Source of the DNA: Paragorgia papillata
Taxonomy: Eukaryota > Cnidaria > Anthozoa > Scleralcyonacea > Coralliidae
Assembly: GCA_035771165.1 (NCBI GenBank)
Contig: JAWNZC010000024.1
Coordinates: forward strand, 616,001-680,000
Length of the DNA stretch: 64,000 nucleotides
Direction of reading: 5' to 3'
The notes beneath the pieces are model-generated. The model was not told the DNA's origin. It did not search any database and saw only the letters and a list, made by a program, of their open reading frames with translations. Shown here one piece after another: positions 19,695-30,896 of this stretch; position 1 is the stretch's first letter; every line of letters starts with the position of its first letter. The position numbers were made by a program, and so were the translations under genes.

Positions 19695-20330
19695 CATAAC
19701 ATCCATAACTTCTCTATCCGGCGTAAACTGTACTTTGCATTGGTTCGCTCACACTTGAGATATGCTTCGCAAATCTGGTCTCCTCAATCCACTGAACTCA
19801 AATTAGAAAAGTCGAACACGTACAACGACGAGCCTCCAAATACATGCTCAATCTACCCTTTAACTGTGATATGATCTATAAACAAAGGCTTCTGGCTTGC
19901 AAAATTCTTCCATTGTCATACTGGCATGAGTACCTGGATATGCTGTTCTTTTACAAGATTAACCACGGTATAATCACCCTCGACAAAAACGCTATTGCAA
20001 CGCCACAAGCTAATAGAAATACACGATCATCGGACTCAAACTGTTACCTCTACCAAACCAAGAAATGCAAAACCTCTACCTACCAAAAATCTTATATCTG
20101 CCGGACAACAAGAACCTGGAACTCTCTACCAAAAACTCTCATTTTGAAATCTCTATCACTCACAACTTTTAAGTCACAACTCTATAACTACTACCTTACA
20201 GCTTTAAAGGACACGTACTCCTCTAACGATCCACGCACCTGGAAAGGCGTGTGTGTTAAATGTAACTGTAGTCGTAATCTCGTTACTGTACCTTCGTGTT
20301 GTTATTAGTGTGTTAGTCGTACCGTTTCGT
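19695..20330 (+). pseudogene. C-terminal relic of a LINE reverse transcriptase protein
   Basis: From 19695 the frame reads RRKLYFALVRSHLRYASQIW, a motif typical of the region after the RT domain in LINE ORF2 proteins. One base is missing near 19811 (in the LEK-VEHVQRRASKYML stretch), after which the frame continues as a 154-residue run ending at 20308. That run includes RTTRTWNSLP, TTFKSQLYNYYL and DPRTWKGVCVKC, the usual C-terminal end of jockey/CR1-related proteins. The RT core is absent: the copy is 5'-truncated. The tail at 20482-20520 is an AATAAA-based repeat, a plausible LINE 3' end. It is a different family from the LINE at 30.9-34.7 kb. Confidence 0.75.
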
Positions 20331-20520
20331 CTGATTGATTGTCCAGTATCTCATATTTTATAACTCGTTTGTTAAGGGTCCGCAGTAATTGGCTTTAGCT
20401 GTTGCGGTTACCCAGCCTCATATAGTATAACTTTGTAGTTTCATATCTTAATTGTGTGTCTTGTATTGAGGCAAAGTTAATAAATAAAATAAAATAAATA
20501 AAATAAATAAAATAAACACA

Positions 20521-21263
20521 TTAAAAAACCTTTATTAATAACCTTTCCTTTATGTTTACATCTAAATATATAAGATGTTTTTAATGCTATTATTGTATTA
20601 TCATGTAAGTGATTGCTTTTAAATAAAATCCTTATGGTTTCCAAATGGCAAATGCATTTAGATAATTACAGTATAATTTTCTAAGAAGAAAGATTCTTTT
20701 AGTAATTAGTTCATTAACTGGTAATGATAAAATATTTTTCAGTAGCGGGGTATTTTTTTCGGTATGTGACGATCGATAAATGTAATATAAGCACTGCAAT
20801 AATGAAACATGATTTTCTAGGGAAATTCTTTTAGAATATTTTGTCTCCATGTTTCTCTGTGGTTGATTGTGTTGAAAAGTTTTTTACTTTTCTCCTGGTA
20901 GAGTATCACTAAATGATGAAAACATCGTCAGTCTTTGTTTGATCTTATCATAAAGTACATTTAAAATGAGGATAAACGGCGTTTGTGGTTTGTCAATATC
21001 TCATCTGGTTCAAGAGATATTCACGTTTTTGAAATATGCAAATTTATGGCTGATGACGTCATTTACTCCAAACGAGCGAAATGAATTGTGAATTCAAACA
21101 ATTAAGAAAAAGTTCGATGTGATTACGAGATTTAAATAAAATAAACGAATCGTCAACATAACGTCTATAAAAAAAACGGTTTAAATTCTTTAGGACAATT
21201 ATCTAGCCATATATTTCCATGATGCATGTGAGCTATGGGTTCTCCACTCGGTCCACTTTTCTC
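20521..21263. other. No gene seen
   Basis: AT-rich sequence. About 20930-21100 contains wording shared with TTAA-type MITEs (GATATTCACGTTTTTGAAATATGCAAAT, GATGACGTCAT), perhaps one arm of an old copy. Confidence 0.5.
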
Positions 21264-21469
21264 CAGGACCGGATTAAGCTTGCGCGGGGCCCCTTGCCCT
21301 GCTGGAGGGGGGAGGGAGCGGAGCGGTCGAGGTGGCACGCGTGGAAGGGTAAAATCGGCAGTTTCATTGGGCCAAATTTAGAGTCTCGAAGAGAATATAT
21401 GAAGGATTTAATTTTGTTTCTTTTGTTCCTCGCGCCTTTTAAAGTCCCATGTGTGTGTGTTTATAAAAA

Positions 21470-22240
21470 ATGAAAATACATACGCAATTCCAGCGACTCC
21501 ACATTCAATATGACGTCGTCGTCATCTTTGGTGACCACAGGCTCAGCGTCATCAAGGTTTGTCTCGGCCACACTTGGGACTGGAGAAGCAGCAGGCGCAA
21601 CAGGTGAGGTGGCCGCATCAAACGATCTCTTAGCAAAGTCCGTCTTCAGAAAAGCAGAAAACTGCAACAGCTCATCGGACAGACTGGATTCAAGATCCGT
21701 ATGCTGTGCTTCGCGAAGCCGCTCTGCGTTTGAGATCACTTCATCATCTGCTAGGTTCTTGAGCTTCTGCAGAAAACCAAACCGTGCAGCAATACCTGCG
21801 TATGCCCCTAGTCGCTTTTTTAATTCGGCATCAACGTTGTGAATGATCACCAGGAACGTGCCCGTACGGAACTTGTCGACTGGAGTCTGTGTTAATTCAG
21901 GAGCTGACCCTGGCTCATCGTAACGGCGATTTCGTTGGCGCACGCGTCTAACGTCTTGGCTGTAATGGTCGCATTCACTGAGTTTCTTGCCTTTTGCTTC
22001 AAACTCTTCAAATCTTGTCCGCAGCTTACCGATAAATTCGATCAAAATTTTATTAGATTATAAAGCAAATAATAATGTAAGATAAACGTAACAATATTTA
22101 CCTGATGTGAACGCAATAAAGTGCCCTGTCGTTCTCCACGAATTATTTTGGAAATTGCACCGAAAATGTTATAGTGTAATTGCGAGCAGTGCGCGTCTGG
22201 CTTTTGTAATTCCATTTTCGTTATAAAACCGCTTTGTGAG
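21470..22240 (-). pseudogene. hAT (ZMYM1-like) transposase fragment, two exon-like parts
   Basis: The main frame (21461-22045) includes EFIGKLRTRFEEFEAKGKKL, RRVRQRNRRYDEPG, DKFRTGTFLVIIHNVDAELK and DLESSLSDELLQFSAFLKTD. This arrangement matches the middle-to-late part of ZMYM1-like hAT transposases, before the C-terminal dimerisation domain. After ESLEL the DNA reads C/GTATGT, a good splice donor, and the frame then runs into non-coding sequence. Upstream, KMELQKPDAHCSQLHYN...GTLLRSHQ (about 22103-22235) ends at CAG/GTAAAT, another donor-like site, so an intron near 22045-22102 is likely. The DDE core and the hATC domain are missing. It is bounded by the transposon ends, so a host gene is unlikely. 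Confidence 0.7.
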
Positions 22241-22425
22241 CCCCGCGCTTTCTTTCTTGATTGGGTCCCACGTTTTCTGGGACCCCGTGCTTTCTGGCTC
22301 CGCATTTTCTGGGGCCCCGCGATTTCTGGCTCCGCGTTTTCTGGGGCCCCGCGTTTTCTGGCTCTGCGTTTTCTGGCCCCGTGTTTGTTTGTTTTTAGAA
22401 AAAGAGCGCGGGGCCCCTGGCATAT
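22225..22425. repeat. GC-rich minisatellite inside the hAT element
   Basis: Units of about 16-32 bp built on TTTTCTGGGGCCCCGCG and TTTTCTGGCTCCGCG. It is far more GC-rich than its surroundings and lies near the right transposon end. Confidence 0.85.
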
Positions 22426-22507
22426 GCCACTTTCCTTCTGCCATAGGGTTAATCCGGCACTGCTTTTCGCCAACATATTTCTCTCACATCATGAGAGAAT
22501 TTTATAT

Positions 22508-22870
22508 ATTGTATTGTATTGTATTGTATTGTATTGTATTGTATTGTATTGTATTGTATTGTATTGTATTGTATTGTATTGTATTGCATTGGGTATTGTA
22601 TTGTATTGGGTATTGTATTGGGTATTGTATTGGGTATTGTATTGGGTATTGTATTGGGTATTGTATTGGGTATTGTATTGGGTATTGTATTGGGTATTGT
22701 ATTGGGTATTGTATTGGGTATTGTATTGGGTATTGTATTGGGTATTGTATTGGGTATTGTATTGGGTATTGCATTGCGTATTGCATTGTGTATTATTGCA
22801 TTGTGTATTGCATTGCATTGCGTATTGCGTATTGTTTATTATATTGTACATTGTATTCATTGTATTGTAT
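22508..22870. repeat. (TATTG)n and TATTGGGTATTG array
   Basis: A pure TATTG array (to about 22600) changes into a 12 bp higher unit, TATTGGGTATTG, then decays. Frames in all six phases are open because the units lack stops; none is a gene. Confidence 0.95.
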
Positions 22871-23029
22871 ATTGTATTCTATATTCTATCCATTCATTAA
22901 TAATTCATGAAGAAAATTTAAAAGAAATGAGTGTTTAATCAGGTGTTGTAAATCCGGTACAAATTCATCCTGATTTACATAAACTTTTCAATCGATTTTC
23001 TCAGCTTAGACAGTTTATATCCAGTGTGT

Positions 23030-23570
23030 TAGTAACTTCGTTACAAGAAACTAGTTACAGTAACTAGTTACATTTTTAAGTAACTGTAACTGAAACTAGT
23101 TACTTTTTCTGAAGAAGTAACTGTAACTATAACTATAACTAGTTACTTTTTGAAGAAGTAACTATAACTAGTTACTTTTTTAAAGAACTGTAACTAGTTA
23201 CAATATTTGGTTTAAAAATGTGACTATAGTTACTGATTTTCAGTTGAGGATGTCATTCTTTCTTGATAAAAAATGGTTTTGATATAATAATGAAGATACA
23301 TTATATACAATTTGACTATTTCTGCTTAGTGACAACTATATTTAGCTGTTAAAACATAATTATGGTACTGGCATCTAAAAACCAGTAATTTCTTTGTTGA
23401 TTCTAGTAACACGGACAAAGGAATGTAACTTTGTAACTAGTTACAAAATATTTGGAGTTACTTTGTAACTGTAACTAGTTACTTTCTTTTCATTGTAACT
23501 TTTATCGGTAACTATAGTTACTTTTCTAATGATGTAACTGTAACTGAAACTAGGTTTTTAAAATTATTTA
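23030..23570. repeat. AACTAGTTAC palindromic minisatellite
   Basis: Decayed copies of AGTAACTGTAACTAGTTACT, a nearly palindromic unit of about 20 bp, in two blocks (23030-23215 and 23410-23570) separated by unrelated sequence. Confidence 0.85.
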
Positions 23571-24295
23571 ACAATTTAAAAATTGCACTTTTTACAGCAC
23601 TGTTTATATCTTAAAGATTGTTGATAACCAATTATAGATGCTCATATTGTATATGTTACTTCTCATGTGTTCTATTGTGTGCGTTGCCGCGTTGTATCAG
23701 TTGTATTGTATTGTATTGTATTGTATTGTATTGTATTGTATTGTATTGTATTGTATTATTGTAATTGTGTTGACAATTTTGCTTAAACTTCCATTATACT
23801 TATTTTAGCCATATAGGAAATAAATTTGACCAATTCTAAAACTTACATACAGTTTCGCCATAATCACTTCACCGCCATTTTGAAGACTTCTTAGTGATTA
23901 TATTCAGGCGTTTAACATTACAACGCACTTTACTATACACTTTTCAGTTGTCATGCGGCATATTTGGGCCATGATTTTTGCGTCAAAAATTTAGGTCATT
24001 TGCGAAATGACTTTACGATTGTTATCTTTCATAATGCAGCGGAAGCTATTTTAAGAGATTAAAATTATCGACATTATGTCGTCAATTGCCATTCCAACAT
24101 TGCCTGCGGTTTTTTTTTGTCTATGACTTGTGTGTAGCTTTTCCTTGGCTCCTGTTTGTCGCGGATGCCGTTTATAAACCTAATAGACATGACTAACATG
24201 TCTAAGTGCATGTTAGTGCACTGTTTGGAGGTAACGTTAAAGGGATTGTGTTGTGAATTTGGCTCTATATATGACTGTGCTTGGCTTTGCTTGGA
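23571..24295. other. No gene; (TATTG)n array
   Basis: A second pure TATTG array lies at 23697-23758. The remaining sequence has no recognised feature. Confidence 0.7.
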
Positions 24296-25130
24296 TTTGG
24301 CTTTGTTTTGTTTTGTTTTGTTTTGTTTTGTTTTGTTTTGTTTTGTTTTGCTCTGCTCTGCTTTGCTTTGCTTTGCCTTGCTTTGCTTTGCTTTGCTTTG
24401 CTTTGCTTTGCTTTGCTTTGCTTTGCTTTGCTTTGCTTTGCTTTGCTTTGCTTTGCTATGCTTTGTGTTGCTATACTTTGCTATGCTTTGCTATATGCTT
24501 TGCTATATGCTTTGCTATATGCTATGCTATATGCTTTGCTATATGCTTTGCTATGCTTTGCTATGCTTTGCTATGCTTTGCTATGCTTTGCTATGCTTTG
24601 CTATGCTTTGCTATGCTTTGCTATGCTTTGCTATGCTTTGCTATGCTTTGCTATGCTTTGCTATGCTTTGCTATGCTTTGCTATGCTTTGCTATGCTTTG
24701 CTATGCTTTGCTATGCTTTGCTATGCTTTGCTATGCTTTGCTATGCTTTGCTATGCTTTGCTATGCTTTGCTATGCTTTGCTATGCTTTGCTATGCTTTG
24801 CTATGCTTTGCTATGCTTTGCTATGCTTTGCTATGCTTTGCTATGCTTTGCTATGCTTTGCTTTGCTTTGCTTTGCTTTGCTTTGCTTTGCTTTGCTTTG
24901 CTTTGCTTTGCTTTGCTTTGCTTTGCTTTGCTTTGCTTTGCTTTGCTTTGCTTTGCTTTGCTTTGCTTTGCTTTGCTTTGCTTTGCTTTGCTTTGCTTTG
25001 CTTTGCTTTGCTTTGCTTTGCTATGCTTTGCTATGCTTTGCTATGCTTTGCTATGTTTTGCTATGCTTTGCTATATGCTTTGCTATGATTTGCTATGCTT
25101 TGCTATGCTTTGCTATATTTGTGTTTATCT
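24296..25130. repeat. TTTTG / CTTTG / CTATGCTTTG array, 830 bp
   Basis: Successive blocks of TTTTG, CTTTG, then about 30 units of the 10-mer CTATGCTTTG, again CTTTG, and a decayed end. The three plus-strand frames stay open for nearly 300 codons because no unit contains a stop; they are not genes. Confidence 0.97.
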
Positions 25131-25309
25131 ATATATATAAATAATCATAAAACAAAATATTTGTGATTCAAGTAATAGGGTCTCAAACCTAGTTCGAACG
25201 TCGAACTTTTCGTGTACCGAATCTAATCGGCAAATGCGCAAAATGCTTTGTTTGCATAAGCTCATTTGCATTTACATTGGAATTATTTTCGATATGCAAA
25301 ATTATGCAT

Positions 25310-25676
25310 GTGACGACATAACCAGGGTAAAGTGAAATTTTTATCTTGCCAACCTTATGACATTATGAGCTAGAAACTCGATTTTTTGTTGCGCTATTTC
25401 CATTTTAAATTGACCCACAACATTTAAAAGCCTTCCTAAAAGGAAATTTGGTCACCCACGGAGTAGTTTCATCAGGTTTACCCTGCTTGTGACGTCACCA
25501 ATTTCCTAGTTAATTAGACCCAATATTACAACAAGATGGCGGACAGCACGCTGTCTTTGGTCGAAATATTTCCAAAACCAAAACAAATACGGAAAAATTG
25601 GAAAAGGTCTTCTTATACCATTTGACGAGTTCTTTCAAATGAGACAAACTTATTTTCTATTGCCAATACCCTTTAA
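25310..25676. mobile_element. TTAA-type MITE, copy 1, truncated
   Basis: Only the right end is whole: TTGACGAGTTCTTTCAAATG and TTGCCAATACCCTTTAA. The interior (GCACGCTGTCTTTGGTCGAA) matches the full copy at 48333-48860. Confidence 0.7.
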
Positions 25677-26130
25677 GGAACAGCTCTCAGCCTGTTCACG
25701 TCGTCCTGCATGAAGACGTGAATAAATGCTCAGAGTAGCATTGTTTACAGAACGAGAGCGGTATTAAAAATACTCTTGCATGGCACTACAAGTTATTCAT
25801 TCACTTTGTTTTTCATTAACCGAGTTGGGGTTTTTCGAAGGCATGCAACACACACGCACCAAGCACAAGAAAAACGTTCTTTACCGCAAAATACGGAGAA
25901 GTGTGTCGAAGAATAGCCGAGTTTCCGAGTTTTTTAACATGCAACTTCGAAGTACTGTAATTCTAAAGAACAATAAATCGGCATTTAAAAAGAATACCGA
26001 CCCTAATCAAGACCGGTCATAATTCTCTTTTGTGTTTTTCTCATGAATTATTAATGATTCACGACATAATTTTGTTAGACGCTTTGAAGCTTGCCGGCTT
26101 TCAAAACAAGGTTATTTTATTATTTACATA
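25677..26130. other. No gene seen
   Basis: An 80-residue frame at 25780-26022 is rich in basic residues but resembles no family. The TCATGAATTATTAATGA motif stands at about 26040. Confidence 0.5.
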
Positions 26131-26313
26131 TTAAGGCAGTTTTCTACTATATCCCCTAGGCGACTCTTTTTCGCGCGAAACGACTTTTTTTTTAGTTCAA
26201 TGAGCTCTGGACTGGGCTGGAACTAATTAGAAATCTATTCAATTCCTATTCCCAACAAAAGGAGATCGATTCGCGCGAAAAAAGTCGCCAAATGGAAAAC
26301 CGGCTTGAAGTTT
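26131..26313. mobile_element. MITE of the GCCGGTTTTCCAC family, diverged
   Basis: The left end TTAAGGCAGTTTTCTAC and right end GGAAAACCGGCTT are imperfect inverted copies. Inner blocks TTCGCGCGAAACGACT and ATTCGCGCGAAAAAAGTCGC match 44651-44803. Confidence 0.7.
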
Positions 26314-27085
26314 GGTAATATCGACTCAACTCTCATTATATATATACAAGTCGATGCTTTTCCGCATATGATTGGCCATTCGCCGACGTTCCCGCCCGTA
26401 TAGCCAATTCACGGTGATAGCTTATCATCCCATCTGTTTCCTTGTCTAGCGCTCGATGAGTTTCAAGTCGATAAACGTTAATGCTCCGATAACGCATCTG
26501 ACCGTCCGTCAATTAACTATTAAGGTGGAGCATTCAAAACATTTTAGCACCTATTATGGCTGAATGTCGCCTGATAAGTGTTGTTCATCGAAACCTTCTG
26601 CTGGGTCAATATGCGGGTCATTGCGACGCTTGTTGAAATTTAGGAAACGATTCACACAATATCTCTGTTCGTGTGTATAGGTTCTGAACGTTGCTGGAAG
26701 ATTTCATTGGAAAACAGAGGATCACCAAAAGTTAGACATCTTTCATATCTTGTCTCGCTGGTTCGTCTCGCGAGTCGTGGCTTACAGTTATTCACCGTAT
26801 ACCAAAGGTTAGTGCTGTTAGTCAGAGTTTATGCGCAATTACTTATCAAGCGACATGCGTATAGGAAACGCGCAATGCAAGTGATGGCTGGCACTTAAGA
26901 ATACGCGAATATATAATGTAATGTTCAATGTGGTCGCGTCTATAGCATGCCAAATTTGCCTCCAAAAGAACAATGACCGTCAGATAATTTGTTTTTATGT
27001 TAATATTGATTAGATGAACAAATGTAATGCCTTAATCTATGCCTATATATATTGTCTTATTAGCTTCTTGACTGTACTAGTATAT
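26314..27085. other. No gene seen
   Basis: No exon or RNA gene recognised. Frames of 60-75 residues lack family features. Confidence 0.5.
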
Positions 27086-27330
27086 AGGCCAAATAAGCAT
27101 TATGTAATATATCATACACGAGGAGGAGTGTTTCATCAGGATATCCAAACACTGAGACGTTATATAGCATCTCAAACAAATCAGCTGAAACCAGCTCAGT
27201 ATTTTAAGAGAAAATCAAGATGAAAATTTGCTTAATTTATGTAATTTCTTCCTCCGATATCCAAACCAGACATGGTACTGATTTCCTTTGTGTTTTCTTC
27301 ATGAATTATTAATGAGTTTGAGATGTATAT
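27086..27330. mobile_element. Repeat family G (ATCAGGATATCCAAACAC), copy 1
   Basis: It contains GGAGGAGTGTTTCATCAGG, ATATCCAAACACTGAGACG, AAGAGAAAATCAAGATGAAA and TCATGAATTATTAATGAG. The same ordered blocks occur at 62850-63185. The boundaries are uncertain. Confidence 0.6.
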
Positions 27331-27432
27331 ATAGTACTGGAAAGGCCCGTTACGATTCGATTAATCGGATTCCATTTTTCTCCTGGTGCATGTGATTTAG
27401 GGAGCGTTCCTTTGAGACCATTCCGGAATATG

Positions 27433-27592
27433 AATAGAGCAAAGTGAAAGGGCGGTAAACTTCCAAGAATAGTTTTTTCTAACGAAATACTGACGTTTCG
27501 AGCTGAGCCCTTTATCAGAGTGAAATATCAATATTTCGTTATAAAAACTATTCTCGGTAGTTTACCTGACCACCTTTTCATTTTGCTCTTTC
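27433..27592. mobile_element. PLE terminal repeats, family C, inverted pair
   Basis: GAGCAAAGTGAAAGGGCGGT...GAATAGTTTT (left) and AAACTATTCTCGGTAGTTTA...TTGCTC (right) are inverted. The loop holds a hammerhead-like core on the minus strand (27496-27518): CTGATAA, stem II, GAAACGTCAG. The core G is lost (CTGATAA), so it is inactive as written. Confidence 0.65.
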
Positions 27593-28239
27593 TAAAACCT
27601 TGCCTACGCAGCACTCTATACATGTTTTTTCACAGTCCCGGACTGATAAGAATAGCTGGAATAACACACACGAATGCTATAGTTTAGGGGCTATTGTTTA
27701 TCTGGAATACTTGAAATACCATCAGTTAAGCTCTGATATAGATAAACCAGTTATTGGAAAACCAGCTATTCTGGGAAATTTCAGAAATTATTCTTATTCC
27801 CGAAATAACCCAAAGAAATGCACCTTAGTTAGTTGATTTACCTATGGAGTATATTAGGTTATTTGTTCACAAATTCTCACGAACTTTATACTTGCTTTCA
27901 CGTTGGTTAACTATCACATGTATCAGGAGAATCGGAACCCCATTAGTGTGAATATGCCTTAAAAGTATTGACTTATAGCATATTGTTTATTTACTCAGTC
28001 TAAGCAAACATGAAAGAAAATAAATTGACAGCTTTGTTCTTAAGGAAACAACTGTTTGCAGACAGACAGTCGCAGTCATATTGAAAGGTTGATAATATAG
28101 AGGTGAGGCAAGTGTCAACTGGTGAGCTACCACTGTATGTTGTCAGCGATTTCAAAACTTTTGAGAACTTAAGTGTTAAGCCACGGGCGTTTTTGAGGGA
28201 GAGGGTGAATGGGCGAGTATCCATTTCTAATTATAGTTC
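27593..28239. other. No gene seen
   Basis: AT-rich sequence. The small frames here have no recognisable domain. Confidence 0.5.
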
Positions 28240-28416
28240 TAATCAACGAGTTGGCGTACTCGGGATATAACGTATATAGCTAGGCGGTAAATACGCTCGT
28301 GGATCAAGTTATATAGCGTTTAACCACGGTGGTTTAACCTATAGACAGTAAACACGCTATGCCCAAGGGCACGAACACGCTGGTGGCTCAGGTTAGCGTA
28401 TAACTGTATGTATTAA

Positions 28417-29378
28417 AGGTCAACTATACCTTTTGAGGTTATATATATATTCTCAAAGCAGTTATCATCTAATTTCGCAAAATTGAAGAAAACAATGAAT
28501 TTGGAGTAAAAGCGCATGACTTACTGGGGGGAGATTCTAAGTACCTCTTGATGCACGACCGAGTTGTTTAGAAGAATGGGTACTACATATTCGGTGACAT
28601 CATACCGGTAAGTTGCCTAATTACCGCAGAAATATTCCAATGTTCGAGCTTTGCTTTGCCACCTATTTACTCATGCAAATACGTGTATTAGCGCTACTTT
28701 GAGGCATTTTAAAGTATATCTTCTTCACACTTTGTCAACGAGTCTTCTTAATTGTATTTGGGTGAGTTTTGCGATATTTAAATTAGAAGGTGATATAGAT
28801 GAAGCTACGGCAGCAGATCCAATTTCGCAAACTGAGCAAAACTACAGTTCTGACGAACAATGTATATCCAGGCTTCTGTCATATCAATAACTCAATAGTT
28901 AGAACTAACAATATACAGTAGTTTAAAACTCAATAGTTTTGTCTTATCAAGACAAAAATGAATCGTACCCTTCTTCCCCTCCATACTAGGCGTAGTGTTT
29001 TTTTCTTGCGAAAACCCGTTGTACTGCTGTACCGTTTGGTAAGCTAAAATATCATAGCCATTCTTGATCGATGATGGAGTCGAACTTGTGGCCGGGTATC
29101 TTTTCGATAAACTCTCCTGGTTAGCATGTTGACAATGTTGTAGCCTTTTGCCGAAGCGAGCTCTGTTTTACCGGTATGACGTCACAAGTTTGCTAGTGCC
29201 AGACTACCTTTTGACGCGGTCGTTGTTTAAATATGGTTCAGAAAAATGGCCAAAACTCGATCTTTGACAGAACATAAAAACAGGACCAAGTGACCGATTT
29301 AAATTTTTCTTCGGTTTTGGAATAAACGTTTTCGAATTTAACAAAAAATATAATAACCTCAAAAGGTATAGTTGATCT
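28417..29378. mobile_element. TTAA-target MITE, 962 bp
   Basis: The ends AGGTCAACTATACCTTTTGA and its inverted copy at the right are bordered by TTAA on both sides (28413-28416 and 29379-29382). TTAA duplication points to piggyBac or Kolobok transposases. The 79-residue frame at 28651 inside it is not recognisable. Confidence 0.8.
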
Positions 29379-29442
29379 TTAAGCTAGACGATAAACACTG
29401 TCACTCTCATATATAGTTGTGATGGGTCAAGTGAACGTTTAA

Positions 29443-29995
29443 TGTATCAGTCAATTCCAGCTGTGCCCATCCCCACCCCCCACCCCGGGCCACCCCCGGG
29501 CATTCACCATTTTGCTAATCCCGGGGGTAGGGCTATCGCCAGAAGCACATAACCCGGGGGTCGGGATTTGGAACATTCGCACTTGCTATGCACTGTGGGA
29601 AAGTATGTCTAATTCGCACCACAGGTAGCCCAAGCTCAAGTTGTGGCGGGCGCCGTGCGGGCATTTTAACGGAAATATATTTGAAATATAACGTTTCAAA
29701 CTTGAAGTAAATCGGACGTTAAATGAGCTAAAATACGACAAATTTTTCAATGAAATAACGTTACCTTGAGTTCATGATGTGTTGTCTTCTATTTGTGTGC
29801 TTCTTGAGTTGATTTGAAGCGATTTATCTGTGTTTTCGTTTGGGGTTTAGACCTGAATTTGTTGCCCAGGGTGGGGCCTTGGCACACTATGTCTTTCCCT
29901 GGGGTGAGGACATGGTCAATTTTTCCGCTCAAAAATGTCTAATGCCCGGGTGTTGGCCCGGGGGTGGGTGGGCACAATTGGAATTGACTGATACA
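29443..29995. mobile_element. MITE with GC-rich interior, 553 bp
   Basis: The ends TGTATCAGTCAATTCCA and TGGAATTGACTGATACA (with one further mismatch) are inverted, with TAA on both sides. Inside each end stands a CCCGGG-rich block (CACCCCGGGCCACCC / GGCCCGGGGGTGGG). Confidence 0.8.
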
Positions 29996-30310
29996 TAACC
30001 TAGGCAGTATTAAACACAATAGTGTGAACACGCTATAGTAGGTCAGGTTAGGTGATAAACATATGAACTTGGGAAAAAGACTCCTGTTTCTTCTATACGA
30101 TATAGTGGGTTAGGTTTGCGTATATCTAGACTAGAAGATAAACACGCTGGTGAGTCAGGTTAGCGTAACTAAAGTAAACTAGGCAGTATTGTTCAAACGT
30201 TCACACGCTATAGTGGGTCAGGTTAGATCGGTAAACATATACTGTATAGTGGGTCAGGTAAAAGTTAGCGTATAAGCTATATAGGCAATAAACACGCTAG
30301 TCGGTCAGAC

Positions 30311-30690
30311 TGGTCTCCAAGACAGTTCTCGTGAAAAGTTTAAATCCGTTGAGAAACTTGTAGTGGGGGGGGGGGGGGGAAGGGGGGTTACATTGTTTTA
30401 AGGCCAAGTGAGTAAACTAGTAATGTGTTATATATTTAGCAGGCATGCATATGCTATAAATTACAATACTGAGGTATATACAAAATGACTCCAACATGTT
30501 TTTACATTTACGACTTGCTTATAAATAAACCTAAAGATATTCTGACCTGTATCATTCTATGTTCTGGTTTGATTTCAACAAAATTATGTAATTTATGGCT
30601 TTTGAATTACTCTTAAATACGTGCCTCAAAATGAATGATATAGTGTTTCAGAGACCCTAGAAATCCAAAATTTTCCAACTGGATATATAA
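30311..30690 (+). mobile_element. Interior of a hAT MITE, ends lost
   Basis: From TGGTCTCCAAGACAGTTC to ATAGTGTTTCAGAGACC it matches the interior of the complete element at 60998-61390 along about 360 bp, including a long G run. Neither terminal CAGTGGC is present. Confidence 0.75.
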
Positions 30691-30867
30691 TCCGTTTGAA
30701 ATTTTTCAAACGGATATATGCTTATTTAGCGAGTTTGTTCCTGTTTAGTTATACAAGGACACGAATTTAAATGTATATTCAAAACCCATTACATACATAC
30801 ATTCATACATACATGCATGCACGTGCTTACACACTGTGGTTTCAGAGGTTCTCAGGGTTTGTGGCAT
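30691..30867. other. No gene; ATAC-rich microsatellite
   Basis: (CATA)n-like sequence with ATGCATGCACG lies near 30790-30822, just before the LINE. It may mark the LINE's insertion site. Confidence 0.6.
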
Positions 30868-30896
30868 AAAGGAATCATGTCAGTCCAGTACTGTTT

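Larger units (their letters stand above)
21264..22462 (-). mobile_element. hAT transposon, internally deleted
   Basis: The left end CAGGACCGGATTAAG and right end CTTAATCC-type complement (CAGTGCCGGATTAAC on the minus strand) form short terminal inverted repeats. CTTTTCTC (21256-21263) and CTTTTCGC (22463-22470) agree at 7 of 8 positions, the target duplication size of hAT elements. Inside is a transposase remnant on the minus strand and a GC-rich minisatellite. At 1.2 kb it is too short for a full hAT. Confidence 0.8.
28240..30310. repeat. Decayed satellite (AACACGCTATAGTGGGTCAGG) with nested MITEs
   Basis: Units of about 50-60 bp containing AAACACGCTNGTGGNTCAGG, TTAGCGTATAA and TATAGGCAGT appear at 28240-28412, 29385-29442 and 29996-30305. 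The two gaps are filled by the MITEs at 28417 and 29443, so one array was split twice. Confidence 0.75.

Noticed and set aside
21461..22045. Host gene exon (ZMYM1-like)
   Set aside because: The exon is enclosed by inverted ends and a hAT-size target duplication. Transposon origin explains it better.
22236..22938. Long frames in all phases across the TATTG array
   Set aside because: Same reason: stop-free pentamer repeat, no domain, no codon bias.
24156..25144. Three overlapping frames of about 290-310 codons on the plus strand
   Set aside because: They lie in a 5/10 bp simple repeat without stop codons. All phases are open and the proteins are just repeated A, L, C, F, M and Y.
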